Positions 33,082-42,166 of a DNA stretch of 46,853 nucleotides are shown here, one piece after another. Origin of the DNA: Oscillospiraceae bacterium (GTDB lineage: Bacteria > Bacillota > Clostridia > Oscillospirales > UBA644); contig SVMT01000015.1 of NCBI GenBank assembly GCA_015067305.1, positions 1 to 46,853 on the forward strand. Reading direction: 5' to 3'. Each line of letters opens with the position of its first letter. Positions within the stretch are counted from its first letter, which is position 1. The notes under the pieces are model-generated. The model saw only the letters and a list, made by a program, of their open reading frames with translations. It was not told the origin of the DNA and made no database searches. Both the position numbers and the translations under genes were made by a program.

Positions 33082-33638
33082 ACCCCCTTTTTGAATAAAA
33101 GATCATCTAACAGTGACAGGGGAAGTCCTACCACGTTAAAATAACATCCGCAGATCTTTTCAACGAAACGGGCGGCATATCCCTGTATCCCGTAAGCTCC
33201 TGCTTTATCTGCGTATTCGTTTGTATCAAGATAATTATCTATTTCTTTTTCGGAAAGTTCTTTAAAATAAACATCTGTAGCCGCAACTTCTGTGATCGCT
33301 CCGTTTTCATCCTGAACAGTTACCCCTGTATATACGGTGTGTTTGCTACCCGAAAGCATTTTGAGCATTCTTTTTCCGTCAGCTCTGTCCTTCGGTTTTC
33401 CGAGTATTTTTCCATTGGCGCAAACAACGGTGTCTGCCGCAACTATGCAGCAGTCCCTGTTTTTATTCCAAACATCATCAGCTTTCAGTTTTGAAAGTTC
33501 GGAAACAAGTTCTTCAGGATCGTCGATATTGATATTTTCTTCCGCATCAGACGGTTTGACTGTGAATTTTAATCCGATCTGTTCCATCAGTTCTTTTCGT
33601 CTCGGAGAGGCTGATGCCAAAATGATCTTACTTTCCAT
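33078..33638 (-). CDS. maf: Maf-family nucleotide pyrophosphatase
   Basis: The ~186-aa protein begins IILASASPRRKELMEQIG (SxSPRR motif) and has IVAADTVVCANGKILGKPKD and YAGAYGIQGYA-like motifs. Maf proteins hydrolyse dTTP/UTP or modified nucleotides and are often beside mreB, linked to septum control. The start at 33638 is chosen over 33653 because a GAGG site lies 9 nt upstream. It overlaps mreB by 4 nt and follows the XRE gene stop by 1 nt. Confidence 0.94.
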   Translation of the reverse strand: MESKIILASASPRRKELMEQIGLKFTVKPSDAEENINIDDPEELVSELSKLKADDVWNKNRDCCIVAADTVVCANGKILGKPKDRADGKRMLKMLSGSKHTVYTGVTVQDENGAITEVAATDVYFKELSEKEIDNYLDTNEYADKAGAYGIQGYAARFVEKICGCYFNVVGLPLSLLDDLLFKKGV

Positions 33639-33639
33639 T

Positions 33640-33978
33640 TTACTGATCCTCATTTATTATGTTGAGAAATCTACGGTATTTTGCGGGATCTTCTTTTTTG
33701 AGTTTGCGAAAACGCTCTGCCATATAGAGAAACATTGAATCTTCATCCTGATAGCCCATAAGAGCCGATGTTTCTGTTTCATCTATTTCGTAGGCTTTGC
33801 AGATTTTATACATAACATCAGAAGAAGGAAGCGGTTTTTGCCCGGATCTTGGGTCATGACCGCTTTCCAACTCCGAAAGATATGTGTGACTGATCCCGAT
33901 TATTGCACTTGCCGCACGGAGGCTGAGACCTCTCTTTGTGCGTTCTTTCAGCAGCATTTCGCCGAAATCCATGCTCAT
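33640..33978 (-). CDS. Small XRE-family helix-turn-helix protein
   Basis: The 112-aa protein has an HTH at about 8-40 (LKERTKRGLSLRAASAIIGISHTYLSELESG), with the second helix starting near AASAIIG. It carries a 70-residue C-terminal part without a recognised domain (KICKAYEIDETETSALMGY and a basic stretch). It resembles small regulators located before maf and mre in clostridia. Targets are unknown. It could repress its own operon, but no operator is evident. The gene begins 25 nt after yebC. Confidence 0.85.
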   Translation of the reverse strand: MSMDFGEMLLKERTKRGLSLRAASAIIGISHTYLSELESGHDPRSGQKPLPSSDVMYKICKAYEIDETETSALMGYQDEDSMFLYMAERFRKLKKEDPAKYRRFLNIINEDQ

Positions 33979-34003
33979 TGGTCTGTCCTTTCAAGTGTGA
34001 GGA

Positions 34004-34735
34004 TTATTCCTCGTCGTTCCAGTTATGATATGTGTTCTGAACGTCGTCGTTGTCTTCGAGGACTTCAAGAAGCTTGTTCATATTTTTGATGTGATCTTCA
34101 TCTGTAAGAGTGATGTAGTTAGAAGGAACCTGTTCCACTTCTGCGGAAAGGAATTCATAACCGAGACCTTCGAGATATTCTCTTACTGAGGAGAAGTTTT
34201 CGGGAGTTGTATATATCTCGTAAACATTTTCTTCGATAACAAAGTCTTCAGCTTCAACTTCCATGAGTTCTTCCATGAGTTTGTCTTCGTCTTCGTATTC
34301 TTCTTTGGAGATAACGATAACACCTTTCTTGGAGAACATCCAGTTAACGGAACCTGTCTGACCGAGGTTGCCGCCGTATTTATCGAAATAGTGGCGGAGG
34401 TCGCCTGCTGTTCTGTTTCTGTTGTCCGTAAGTGTTTCAACGATTACAGCGATACCTGCAGGACCGTAGCCTTCGTATGTGATCTCTTCGTACTGAGTGT
34501 TGTCGCCGTCGCCTGCGGCTTTTTTGATAACTCTTTCGATGTTATCGTTGGGAACGTTGTTTGTTTTAGCTTTTGCGATGATGTCTTTGAGTTTAGAGTT
34601 TGAAGCAGGGTCGGGACCGCCTTCTTTTACAGCCTGAGTGATTTCACGGCCGATCTTTGTGAAGACGCTTGCTTTCTGAGCATCCGACTTCTCTTTTTTG
34701 TGCATAATGTTCTTCCATTTTGAGTGACCTGACAT
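34004..34735 (-). CDS. yebC: YebC/PmpR-family DNA-binding/translation factor
   Basis: The 243-aa protein opens with MSGHSKWKNIMHKKEKSDAQKASVFTKIGREI, a near-invariant signature. It has PNDNIERVIKKAAG, YEGYGPAGIAVIVETLTDNRNRT and DLRHYFDKYGGNLGQTGSVNWMF in order. The family is described as transcriptional regulator, and recently linked to relief of ribosome stalling. A GGAGG site precedes the ATG. The gene lies between the pseudo-P-type ATPase and the XRE gene, all on the minus strand. Confidence 0.96.
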   Translation of the reverse strand: MSGHSKWKNIMHKKEKSDAQKASVFTKIGREITQAVKEGGPDPASNSKLKDIIAKAKTNNVPNDNIERVIKKAAGDGDNTQYEEITYEGYGPAGIAVIVETLTDNRNRTAGDLRHYFDKYGGNLGQTGSVNWMFSKKGVIVISKEEYEDEDKLMEELMEVEAEDFVIEENVYEIYTTPENFSSVREYLEGLGYEFLSAEVEQVPSNYITLTDEDHIKNMNKLLEVLEDNDDVQNTYHNWNDEE

Positions 34736-34797
34736 AAAATTTTATTCCTCCAAAAATTTGATCTTATTAGATTTAAGTAATTTTGATTAACTGATTT

Positions 34798-36438
34798 TTA
34801 CCGTTTGTTTCCGAAAATTGAAAGGAAAATAACGGGTATCGTCCAGAGCAGATTGAACAGGAACAGCCACAGCCCCGATACATAGGTCGGTGCAAGGAAA
34901 AGCGCAAGAGCTGTGAGAACAAGTCCGAAGCCTACGCTTGCCTGTTTTGTCAAGATGCAGAGGTCGATTATATGCATAAGGTTTTTCGCCTGTTTTACTG
35001 AGGACAAAATACCGATAGCATTTTTCGTTGTTATCATTACGGGCAGGTTGTTTCCTTCCGCAATGCTGTCCCTGATATCTGAAATGAGTTTTACCTCGTC
35101 CGCATCGGGAACGATGATCTTTGTAGTCTGCAAGTCGTAACGTTTCTGAACCATTATTTCCGTTATTGTGCAGTCATTTGTTTCAACGATTATGTTGAAA
35201 TCTTCTCCCACGTTTTCAGCCGCACGTTTCATTGCAGGGTCGAAATTGTAGGTGAAAAGTATATATGCCGCGATCTCGCCGTTTATTGCAAGGTAAAGCA
35301 TATTTTTGTTTTTTGTGACCATAGAAGCTTCTGTTTCCTGAGGCAGGGGAGTGATATCCGAAGCAAGGAGCAGATTTCTGTTACCGAGAAGAACTTCGTC
35401 TCCGTAAATATTTGCGGTGATACCGTAATTTTTCATGTATCGCCATTCTTCTACTGGTGGAAGTCTGTCAACGGGACATGATACCATTTTCATGAAAGCT
35501 CTTTTTAAGGGTGCGTCTGATCTTAACAGCAATGCCGCAGTATATTCGATGGCTTCCGTCATATACATTTTACTTTTGAATCTGAACTTGTTTATTCTGA
35601 CTCTTTTGGGCGGGAAAAGTTCCGCATCTGTAACTACCAGCGTTTCAATGTCCTTGAGCGCATCTATTGAGTGGTAACCGAGGAGAAGACTTCCAAGTTT
35701 TCTCAAACGTCTCTGGGTTGCAATATATGGCAGAACGAAAGATGTTTCGCTTGTAAAAGATGCCGCTATTGCAAAAAGTGACGCAATCGCCAAGGCAAAT
35801 GCTCCGAAACCGCCGAAGATCGATATTATTGCAGACAGAATGAGTGCCAATCCTGCCGCAATGGGTACAAAATACTTGCTCTTGGATTCCGATGGGTCTC
35901 CCTCATATGATGTGTCAAAAACATTGGGAAAATGCACAACAGGGTTTACCATGCAGACTTGTTCCACATATCTTTTTGTAAGACTTATTCTTTCGGTGCT
36001 GACTTCGTACATTTTTCCTTTTTTGATCATGTTGAGATTGATAATTATCTCGTTGACATAAAGGAGCTTCATCAGCATCGAACAAAACACTGACAAGAAT
36101 ATTACCCATGAAACGGTTTGTGCTGTCTGTGTTTTGTCGAGTATCTGATACAGACTGTGAATTGCCGCCGCAACTACTGCAACGGAATTAAGACTGTCGT
36201 TTGATGGCTGGAGTCTGAATATTGAGATTATACCGTCTGAAAATTCGTTCAGGCATATTATGAACAGTATTACCGAACAAACGAGCCCTGTGATACCGCA
36301 AACTATTGATGGCAATGAGATCAGCGAAAGTATGAACAATACGCAGGCTGCAATACCTGAAGCTATTGTTTTGACACTTATTGAATCCCTCGCTGACAAC
36401 GCCGCTGTATATTGCTCGTTGAAGATTTCTTCATTCAT
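34798..36438 (-). CDS. Degenerate P-type ATPase-like membrane protein
   Basis: The 546-aa protein follows the layout of a P1B-type ATPase, but without its motifs. Paired membrane helices lie at ~31-62 and ~84-125, and another pair at 190-230 sits where metal ATPases have CPC; here it is FTS (228-230). Then comes GYHSIDALKDIETLVVTDAELFPP, aligning with the GxxALExLxxVDTVVFDKTGT region; Asp271 is kept but KTGT is AELF. A GNRNLL motif (352-357) and LYLAINGEIAAYILFTYNFDP match the nucleotide-domain end and hinge, while TGD and GDGxND are lost (NIIVETNDCT; MITTKNAIGI). Two helices end the protein at ~503-540. It is probably a pseudoenzyme with unknown role. It is cotranscribed with rlmB and argS, spaced closely. 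Confidence 0.75.
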   Translation of the reverse strand: MNEEIFNEQYTAALSARDSISVKTIASGIAACVLFILSLISLPSIVCGITGLVCSVILFIICLNEFSDGIISIFRLQPSNDSLNSVAVVAAAIHSLYQILDKTQTAQTVSWVIFLSVFCSMLMKLLYVNEIIINLNMIKKGKMYEVSTERISLTKRYVEQVCMVNPVVHFPNVFDTSYEGDPSESKSKYFVPIAAGLALILSAIISIFGGFGAFALAIASLFAIAASFTSETSFVLPYIATQRRLRKLGSLLLGYHSIDALKDIETLVVTDAELFPPKRVRINKFRFKSKMYMTEAIEYTAALLLRSDAPLKRAFMKMVSCPVDRLPPVEEWRYMKNYGITANIYGDEVLLGNRNLLLASDITPLPQETEASMVTKNKNMLYLAINGEIAAYILFTYNFDPAMKRAAENVGEDFNIIVETNDCTITEIMVQKRYDLQTTKIIVPDADEVKLISDIRDSIAEGNNLPVMITTKNAIGILSSVKQAKNLMHIIDLCILTKQASVGFGLVLTALALFLAPTYVSGLWLFLFNLLWTIPVIFLSIFGNKR

Positions 36439-37313
36439 TATAAGTCTAAGCCTCCGGACGAAGCGTCCTTGATGTTTCTCTGTCTGAGAGCTTCATACAT
36501 TGCAAGAGCTCCCGCAACGGAGATATTAAGAGATGTTATTTCACCCTTCATGGGAATACGCATGAGGAAATCGCAGTTTTCGCAAGTGAGACGGGAAATT
36601 CCTTTGCCCTCGTCACCTAATACTATTGCAGCTGAACCTGTAAGGTCGGTGGAATAAAGCTCATCTGAGCCGCTTCCATCTGTGCCGTAGATCCAGACAC
36701 CGTTATCTTTAAGCATTTTTATGGTGTCGTTAATGTTTGTAACTCTCGCAATATTAACATATTCGCAAGCACCTGCCGCAGACTTGAATACTGCAGAAGT
36801 CATACCGCAAGCTCCTCTTTTGGGGAGGATTATACCGTGAACACCGGAAGCATTTGCGGTTCTGATTATAGCACCGAGATTTCCGGGGTCATTGATCCCA
36901 TCAATAATGAGGATAAGAGGCTTTTCACCCTTTTCTTCCGCATATGCAAGAATATCTTCAACCTCGCAGTACTCAAACTCTGTTGTAAGAGCAAGAACCC
37001 CTTGGTGGTTGCCGTTGCCTGACATTTTATCAAGCTTTGCCTTTTCCGCTTCAACAACAACGATATGTTTTTCCTTCGCCATGGAGATTATTTTGGTGAT
37101 AGAACCTTCTCTTTCACCTTTAAGAACGAAAAGTTTATCAACAGTTCTTTCGGAACGGAGAAGTTCCATTACGGAGTTTCTGCCAAAAACAGCATTTTCG
37201 CTGTAATCACTGCTGATCTCCGTGTGTACTCTTTTATTTACTTTTATGGGTCTGTCGTTTTTTCTGACTGACTGACCGTTTATGGATTTCTTTTTCGGTT
37301 TTCTGTCGTACAT
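36438..37313 (-). CDS. rlmB: 23S rRNA 2'-O-methyltransferase, RlmB/TrmH family
   Basis: The 291-aa SPOUT protein has a basic N-terminal extension (about 1-38), a substrate-binding domain (VFGRNSVMELLRSERTVDKLFVLKG), then the knotted catalytic part: ILIIDGINDPGNLGAIIRTANASGVHGIILPKRGA, ALVLGDEGKGISRL-like and IPMKGEITSLNISVAGALAMYE. It methylates the 2'-O of a guanosine of 23S rRNA (G2251 in E. coli). It begins 17 nt after argS and overlaps the next gene by 1 nt. The specificity is inferred from family. Confidence 0.93.
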   Translation of the reverse strand: MYDRKPKKKSINGQSVRKNDRPIKVNKRVHTEISSDYSENAVFGRNSVMELLRSERTVDKLFVLKGEREGSITKIISMAKEKHIVVVEAEKAKLDKMSGNGNHQGVLALTTEFEYCEVEDILAYAEEKGEKPLILIIDGINDPGNLGAIIRTANASGVHGIILPKRGACGMTSAVFKSAAGACEYVNIARVTNINDTIKMLKDNGVWIYGTDGSGSDELYSTDLTGSAAIVLGDEGKGISRLTCENCDFLMRIPMKGEITSLNISVAGALAMYEALRQRNIKDASSGGLDL

Positions 37314-37330
37314 GTTTCAATGTCCTTTCG

Positions 37331-39085
37331 TTACATGGACTCTACGGAGTCGATAGCCAAAACGTCGAAATGTTTGAGGAGCATTTTTCTTGTGAGGTTG
37401 CAAAGTGTGATCCAGGAGGCTTTCTTTGTTTCGTCTTCTTCATTTATAATATGGTTATCATGATAGAATCCTGAGAAGAGAGATGCCAATTTGTATGCAT
37501 TGTCGCAAACATAGTTGGGAGCCTTTTCGTTGAAAGAACGTACAAATGCTTCACCGCTGAGAATGAGGTTGAGAATGAGTTCTCTTTCTGTGTCGGAGTA
37601 AATGCCTGTGATCTCGTTAGCATTTGCTCCCTCGGTCTTTTTGAGGACGGAGTTGATTCTCGTTACTGTGTAGAGCAGGTATGTGCCTGTTTTACCTTCA
37701 AATGAAAGGAATTTATCAATATCAAAGATATAGTCCTTCGTTCTGTGGTTGATCAGGTCGCCGAATTTAACAGCCGCAATTCCTACTTTTTCAGCAGTAG
37801 CCTTGCGTTCTTCCGCTGAAACAAATTCGGATTCCTTCATTTTTGCTTCAGCCGCTTCCGTAACCGTTGTAAGCAGGTCGGAAAGCCTCATAACGCCTCC
37901 GTCTCTTGTTTTATAGGGTTTGCCGTCACTGCCGTTCATTGTGCCGAAACCTAGGTGTTCAAGCTCTGTAGTTTCGGGTACGATTCCTGCTTTTTTTGCA
38001 CAGCGGAATACCTGTGTGAAGTGGAGAGACTGACGTTTATCAACAACGTACCAGATCTTTGAAGGTTTGAAGTCCTTTTCACGCTGAATGATCGTTGCAA
38101 GGTCTGTTGTTGCATATATATTGGAGTTGTCGGATTTTTTGATGATAACGGGAGGAATGTCGATCTTGTCGCCTTCTTCAGCAACATCTACGACTTGTGC
38201 GCCTTCACTTTCTCTGAGGAGATCCTTGTTTTTGAGAATTTCAACAAGTTCATCAACATATTTTTCTGCATCGCTTTCACCGTACCAAAGGTCGAAATCA
38301 ACATTGAGTCTTCCATAGTTCAGTTTAAGGTCTGCAACGGAGACTCTCATAATTTCTTTCCATACTGCGATGTATCCGGGTTTGCCTTTCTGAAGCTCGG
38401 CTGTGATCTTGTGAGCTTTTTCTGCAAATTCTTCGTTTTCTTTGCTCTTTTTACTTGCAAAAGGATATATCTCATTGAGATCATCAACATTAAGTTCGGG
38501 AACCTTTTCTGTTTCGGGGTCGAAATCTTCTTTGAAACAGCACCATTCGGGATGTCTTTCGTTGAGTTCTGCGATTACGAGACCGATCTGAAGACCCCAG
38601 TCGCCCATGTGAACGTCGCCTACAACGTTGTAACCGAGAGTTCTTGCTATCCTTTTAAGAGATTCCCCGATTATGGCAGCTCTGAGGTGACCAATATGGA
38701 GAGGCTTTGCAACGTTTGCGCCGCCGTAGTCTATGACCATAGTTTCTCCAATACCGGGTGTGGGAATACCGAGATTTTCGTCTGAAAGAACTTCGTTTGC
38801 GGCTCTTGTAAGAAATTCATCTGTAAGTGTAATGTTTATAAATCCGGGACGAACTGCATCAACAGCTTTGAATTCGCTGTCTTGACGGAGGATTTCCGCG
38901 ATCTGTTCCGCAATCATAAGGGGAGCTTTTTTGTAAAGCTTCGCACCCTCGAAAGAGCCGTTGCACTGGAACTGGCAAAGGTCAAATCTGTCTGAAACGG
39001 AGACCTGACCGAGACGGCGTTCATATCCGCACTTTTCAAATGCGTCAGAAACTTTATTTGTAAGATGTTTTATAACTGATTCCAT
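37331..39085 (-). CDS. argS: Arginyl-tRNA synthetase
   Basis: The 584-aa class I enzyme has an N-terminal Add-1 domain, then YGGANVAKPLHIGHLRAAIIGESL with the HIGH motif. It also has YATTDLATIIQREKDFKPSKIWYVVDKRQSLHFTQVF and a C-terminal DALR anticodon domain. A standard KMSKS is replaced by KTRDGGVMRLSDLL, as common in ArgS. It charges tRNA-Arg. It follows dut by 42 nt in the same direction. Confidence 0.96.
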   Translation of the reverse strand: MESVIKHLTNKVSDAFEKCGYERRLGQVSVSDRFDLCQFQCNGSFEGAKLYKKAPLMIAEQIAEILRQDSEFKAVDAVRPGFINITLTDEFLTRAANEVLSDENLGIPTPGIGETMVIDYGGANVAKPLHIGHLRAAIIGESLKRIARTLGYNVVGDVHMGDWGLQIGLVIAELNERHPEWCCFKEDFDPETEKVPELNVDDLNEIYPFASKKSKENEEFAEKAHKITAELQKGKPGYIAVWKEIMRVSVADLKLNYGRLNVDFDLWYGESDAEKYVDELVEILKNKDLLRESEGAQVVDVAEEGDKIDIPPVIIKKSDNSNIYATTDLATIIQREKDFKPSKIWYVVDKRQSLHFTQVFRCAKKAGIVPETTELEHLGFGTMNGSDGKPYKTRDGGVMRLSDLLTTVTEAAEAKMKESEFVSAEERKATAEKVGIAAVKFGDLINHRTKDYIFDIDKFLSFEGKTGTYLLYTVTRINSVLKKTEGANANEITGIYSDTERELILNLILSGEAFVRSFNEKAPNYVCDNAYKLASLFSGFYHDNHIINEEDETKKASWITLCNLTRKMLLKHFDVLAIDSVESM

Positions 39086-39127
39086 TGAATCTTCATTCCT
39101 TTTTCTTTATGTTAAATGGTAATATTC

Positions 39128-39580
39128 TTATTTATTTGTTGAACCGAATCCACCAGTACCTCTTTCCGTGGAGGATAGCTCGTCACATTCTTCTATGGGA
39201 AATTGGTTGCAGGGGGTCAGCACAAGTTGCGCAAATCTTTCACCGGGTCTTATGGTGTGTTTAACGGAAGAGGTGTTTGTGATGAATACCATAAGTTCTC
39301 CTCTGTAGTCGCAGTCGATAACTCCAACGCTGTTTGCGAGGGTTATGCCGTGCTTTGCACCCAGGGATGACCTGATATAGATAAGTCCAACATAACCTTC
39401 CGGGATCTCGACGCAAATTCCTGTATTCAGTTTTTCAATTTCTCCGGGGATAAGCGTTATTTCTTCTTCGCCGAAATATGTCAGGTCGAGACCTGCCGCG
39501 CCCTTTGAAGCGTAATAGGGCATAGGAGGTTTTTCGCCGTTGCGTTCAAGTCTTTTTATTTTCAGTTTGGGGGACATCAT
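39128..39580 (-). CDS. dut: Deoxyuridine triphosphate nucleotidohydrolase
   Basis: The 150-aa trimeric dUTPase hydrolyses dUTP to dUMP, limiting uracil in DNA. The motifs are in order: AAGLDLTY (1), IYIRSSLGAKHGI (2), GVIDCDYRGELMV (3), RFAQLVL (4) and the flexible arm RGTGGFGSTNK (5). The ATG overlaps the U32 gene stop by 4 nt; a second ATG follows directly. Length is typical. Confidence 0.96.
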   Translation of the reverse strand: MMSPKLKIKRLERNGEKPPMPYYASKGAAGLDLTYFGEEEITLIPGEIEKLNTGICVEIPEGYVGLIYIRSSLGAKHGITLANSVGVIDCDYRGELMVFITNTSSVKHTIRPGERFAQLVLTPCNQFPIEECDELSSTERGTGGFGSTNK

Positions 39581-41586
39581 CTGTAATACAGTCCTCTCGT
39601 CAAATTTTTCATTTCTCTTTCGGTCTCTCCCAAACCTGAATAGGCGTTTATTACATCTTTTATTTCAGATTCGGATTCATCTGTGAAAAGAAGTCTACCG
39701 AAAGCAAGCCTGGGCAATTCCTTGTCTGCAAGCCAAAGCTTATCGGAGTTCCATATCTCGTTGGAACAGTCGTAGCCGCAGGTCACTAGGAAATTTTTGT
39801 TCATTCTGTCTTTTAAATAATAAGGTTTATTTTTGTTTTCACAACCGTGGCCGTTTCCTTTGATGCAGTTTCTCATGGTCATAAAGGGGAGTCTGCCGTA
39901 AATAAGTATTCCTGTTGTGCTGTCGGCAAGATCCTGAATCTTTCTCATACTCAATTCAAATGAAAGTGTCACTTTTTTCAGACCCATATCCATGTATGCA
40001 TCCCTTGAATGGGCGTTTGTTACATTCAGTCCCGTATCGCCGTAGAGGTTTGCATCATAGCCGCTGAGTGCGTAGATGTGACCGATATTTCCGCAAAGGA
40101 AATCTGAAACACCGTTGTTTAAGGCTATCTCAATGAGATTTTTTATTTCATGTCTGTTTTCGTCCCTGATTATCATGGGCAGAACGACACCTGTTTTATC
40201 TCCGTAAAAATCGGTAAGCTCTCTGAACTTCTTTTCTTTTACGGAAGTCAAAGGTAGCCAAATTCTTGAAAGTCTTTCATCTTTTACTGCATTTTTCAGC
40301 ACCGTGTACTGGGCTTCTATCTCCATATTTTTAGCTTCGGGATAAATTTTTTTCTCCGGTAGCTTTAAGGTGAAAGAACCTTTTTTAATATTTTTCATTG
40401 CGTCAAGACTTGATATGATCTGTCGTCTTGCATCATTTATCTTAGACGCGGGTATAAAATTATCTTTTGTATCACATATCAAATTTCTTAATTCGTAGGG
40501 TGTTCCACCCAAACGGTTCAGATTTTTTTTCAGCTGTTCTTCTCCTGTCGGAGCATTCGCCGCTTGTTCTGCCGTGATGACCGCCTCTGCTGAGTGATTT
40601 TCTCTGTCAGTTGCAGAGAATATAATATTTCTGTTGTCATCAGCTTTTACTGTGAAATCCACAAAAAAACGTTTATATTCTTTTTTCGGTTGAGTGTAAG
40701 GCGGTATCGTTTCGTTTTCTTTACGTGTTCCGAACATAGTTTTACCTGTTTTGTTAAGGTAATAACCGTCTGTGAATCCGTCACGGCTGAAAATTTTTGC
40801 GAGTTCATCTTTTTTGTTTTCGGAGTACGGTTCTCCGCGTTTTGCGTCGGCATATGCGGCAGTTACGGAACCTACATACGATTCGCCTTTCATTCTGCCC
40901 TCAATTTTAAGTGAGGCGATCCCCATCTCGTCCAATTCTTTTACATATTCAAGCAAACAGTTATCTTTAAGGCTCAATGTGTAACCCTTTTCGTAAGGAA
41001 GTCTGCAAGGCTGTGCGCAAGCGCCTCTGTTCCCGCTTCTGTTTCCTATAACTGCACTCATTCTGCATTGACCGCTGTAGCAGACGCAGAGAGCTCCATG
41101 GACAAAAACTTCAAGTTCTATGGGGGAGTTTTTTGCGATATATTCCATATCTTTTCTGGAAAGCTCTCTTGCAAGAACTGCTCTTGTGAAACCCATTTCT
41201 GCGGCTTTCAGTACACCGTCAAGGTTTCCGATGGACATCTGGGTGCTTGCATGTAGGGGAACTGTTCCGAGAGTACATTTTTTCAAAGCTTCCGCCAGAC
41301 CGATATCCTGAACGATGAAGGCATCAACCCCAATATCTGTTAACTTTTCCGCCAATGTAAGAACCTTCTTGAACTCATTGTCATAAATGAGCGTGTTTAG
41401 TACGGCATAGACCTTAACACCGTTCTTTTTACAGAGTTCTATGCCGTTCTTGAATTCTTCATCGGTAAAGTTCTGCGCATTTACACGCGCATTGAATTGG
41501 GGCGCACCCATATACACCGCGTCGGCACCGTTTTCTACTGCGGCTTTCAGCGCGGCGTATGAGCCTGCGGGAGCAAGTATTTCCAT
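39577..41586 (-). CDS. U32-family protein (peptidase U32 / RlhA-like)
   Basis: The 669-aa protein has an N-terminal TIM-barrel-like region (MEILAPAGSYAALKAAVENGADAVYMG), then the U32 signature ELEVFVHGALCVCYSGQCRMSAVIGNRSGNRGACAQPCRLPY, with Cys residues suggesting an iron-sulfur site. A long C-terminal part follows and contains further Cys near CNGNGHGC-like and CGYDC segments. Members include collagenase-labelled proteins and RlhA, which hydroxylates C2501 of 23S rRNA; the long two-part layout is like RlhA. The product may therefore be an RNA modification enzyme. It begins 6 nt after zapA. Confidence 0.9.
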   Translation of the reverse strand: MEILAPAGSYAALKAAVENGADAVYMGAPQFNARVNAQNFTDEEFKNGIELCKKNGVKVYAVLNTLIYDNEFKKVLTLAEKLTDIGVDAFIVQDIGLAEALKKCTLGTVPLHASTQMSIGNLDGVLKAAEMGFTRAVLARELSRKDMEYIAKNSPIELEVFVHGALCVCYSGQCRMSAVIGNRSGNRGACAQPCRLPYEKGYTLSLKDNCLLEYVKELDEMGIASLKIEGRMKGESYVGSVTAAYADAKRGEPYSENKKDELAKIFSRDGFTDGYYLNKTGKTMFGTRKENETIPPYTQPKKEYKRFFVDFTVKADDNRNIIFSATDRENHSAEAVITAEQAANAPTGEEQLKKNLNRLGGTPYELRNLICDTKDNFIPASKINDARRQIISSLDAMKNIKKGSFTLKLPEKKIYPEAKNMEIEAQYTVLKNAVKDERLSRIWLPLTSVKEKKFRELTDFYGDKTGVVLPMIIRDENRHEIKNLIEIALNNGVSDFLCGNIGHIYALSGYDANLYGDTGLNVTNAHSRDAYMDMGLKKVTLSFELSMRKIQDLADSTTGILIYGRLPFMTMRNCIKGNGHGCENKNKPYYLKDRMNKNFLVTCGYDCSNEIWNSDKLWLADKELPRLAFGRLLFTDESESEIKDVINAYSGLGETEREMKNLTRGLYYR

Positions 41587-41592
41587 ATTAGA

Positions 41593-41943
41593 TTATTTTT
41601 TGTTGGAGAGTTCTATTTTAAGTGTGAGAAGTTCATCCTTGAGTCTCTCTGCCATGCGGCGAGCTTCGTCTCTTTCAGCGATAGCTTTTGTTGTGTCATC
41701 AAGGTAATCTTTAAGCTGTGCTCTCATGTTGTCTGTGCCTGTTTCCAGCTTGAGAAGTTCGTCAGCAAGATCCATTGCTACGAGGAGTGATGCGTTTGTG
41801 AGGGAGATGCTGGGGTTTACGGATGTTATTTCTTTGATCCTTCTGTCAACTTCTTCTGCGATCTTATTTGTGTATTCCGCTGTTTCGGAAGAGTAAAGGG
41901 AAAGGTCAAAGCCACCGATTCTTACTGTGTATACGTTCTCCAT
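41593..41943 (-). CDS. zapA: Cell division protein ZapA
   Basis: The 116-aa protein has the ZapA opening VYTVRIGGFDLSLYSSE and a C-terminal coiled coil (about 75-115, LLKLETGTDNMRAQLKDYL...RDEARRMAERL). ZapA bundles FtsZ filaments at the septum. It is the first gene of the zapA-U32-dut-argS-rlmB run and has a GGAG site and a reasonable promoter upstream. Confidence 0.92.
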   Translation of the reverse strand: MENVYTVRIGGFDLSLYSSETAEYTNKIAEEVDRRIKEITSVNPSISLTNASLLVAMDLADELLKLETGTDNMRAQLKDYLDDTTKAIAERDEARRMAERLKDELLTLKIELSNKK

Positions 41944-42002
41944 AATGTTACTCCTTAATATGTATATTTTTATAGTGTGTGGAAATCGAGTTTACAATCA
42001 TT

Positions 42003-42031
42003 ATAATAGCACAAAATCTCGGAAATTGCAA
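42003..42031 (-). promoter_or_regulatory. Promoter of the zapA operon
   Basis: The minus strand has TTGCAA (42031-42026), 17 nt, then TATTAT (42008-42003). An overlapping TATAAT sits 3 nt further down but with a 20-nt spacer. It is divergent from the acetyltransferase promoter at 42092. Confidence 0.65.
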
Positions 42032-42091
42032 TATTTTTTAGCAAAGAAACAGATTTTTTCGGCTAATTTTCAAAATTCTGCCCGAAACGGC

Positions 42092-42120
42092 TTGACATAT
42101 TGCCTGAATAGTGTTATAAT
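42092..42120 (+). promoter_or_regulatory. Consensus promoter of the Eis-like acetyltransferase gene
   Basis: TTGACA (42092-42097), 17 nt, TATAAT (42115-42120). Both boxes are perfect. It drives a single gene that ends at the terminator at 43344. Confidence 0.88.
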
Positions 42121-42166
42121 TTATCTGTGAAAATAATTACTTGCCGAAAGAATGAGGTAAATTTAT

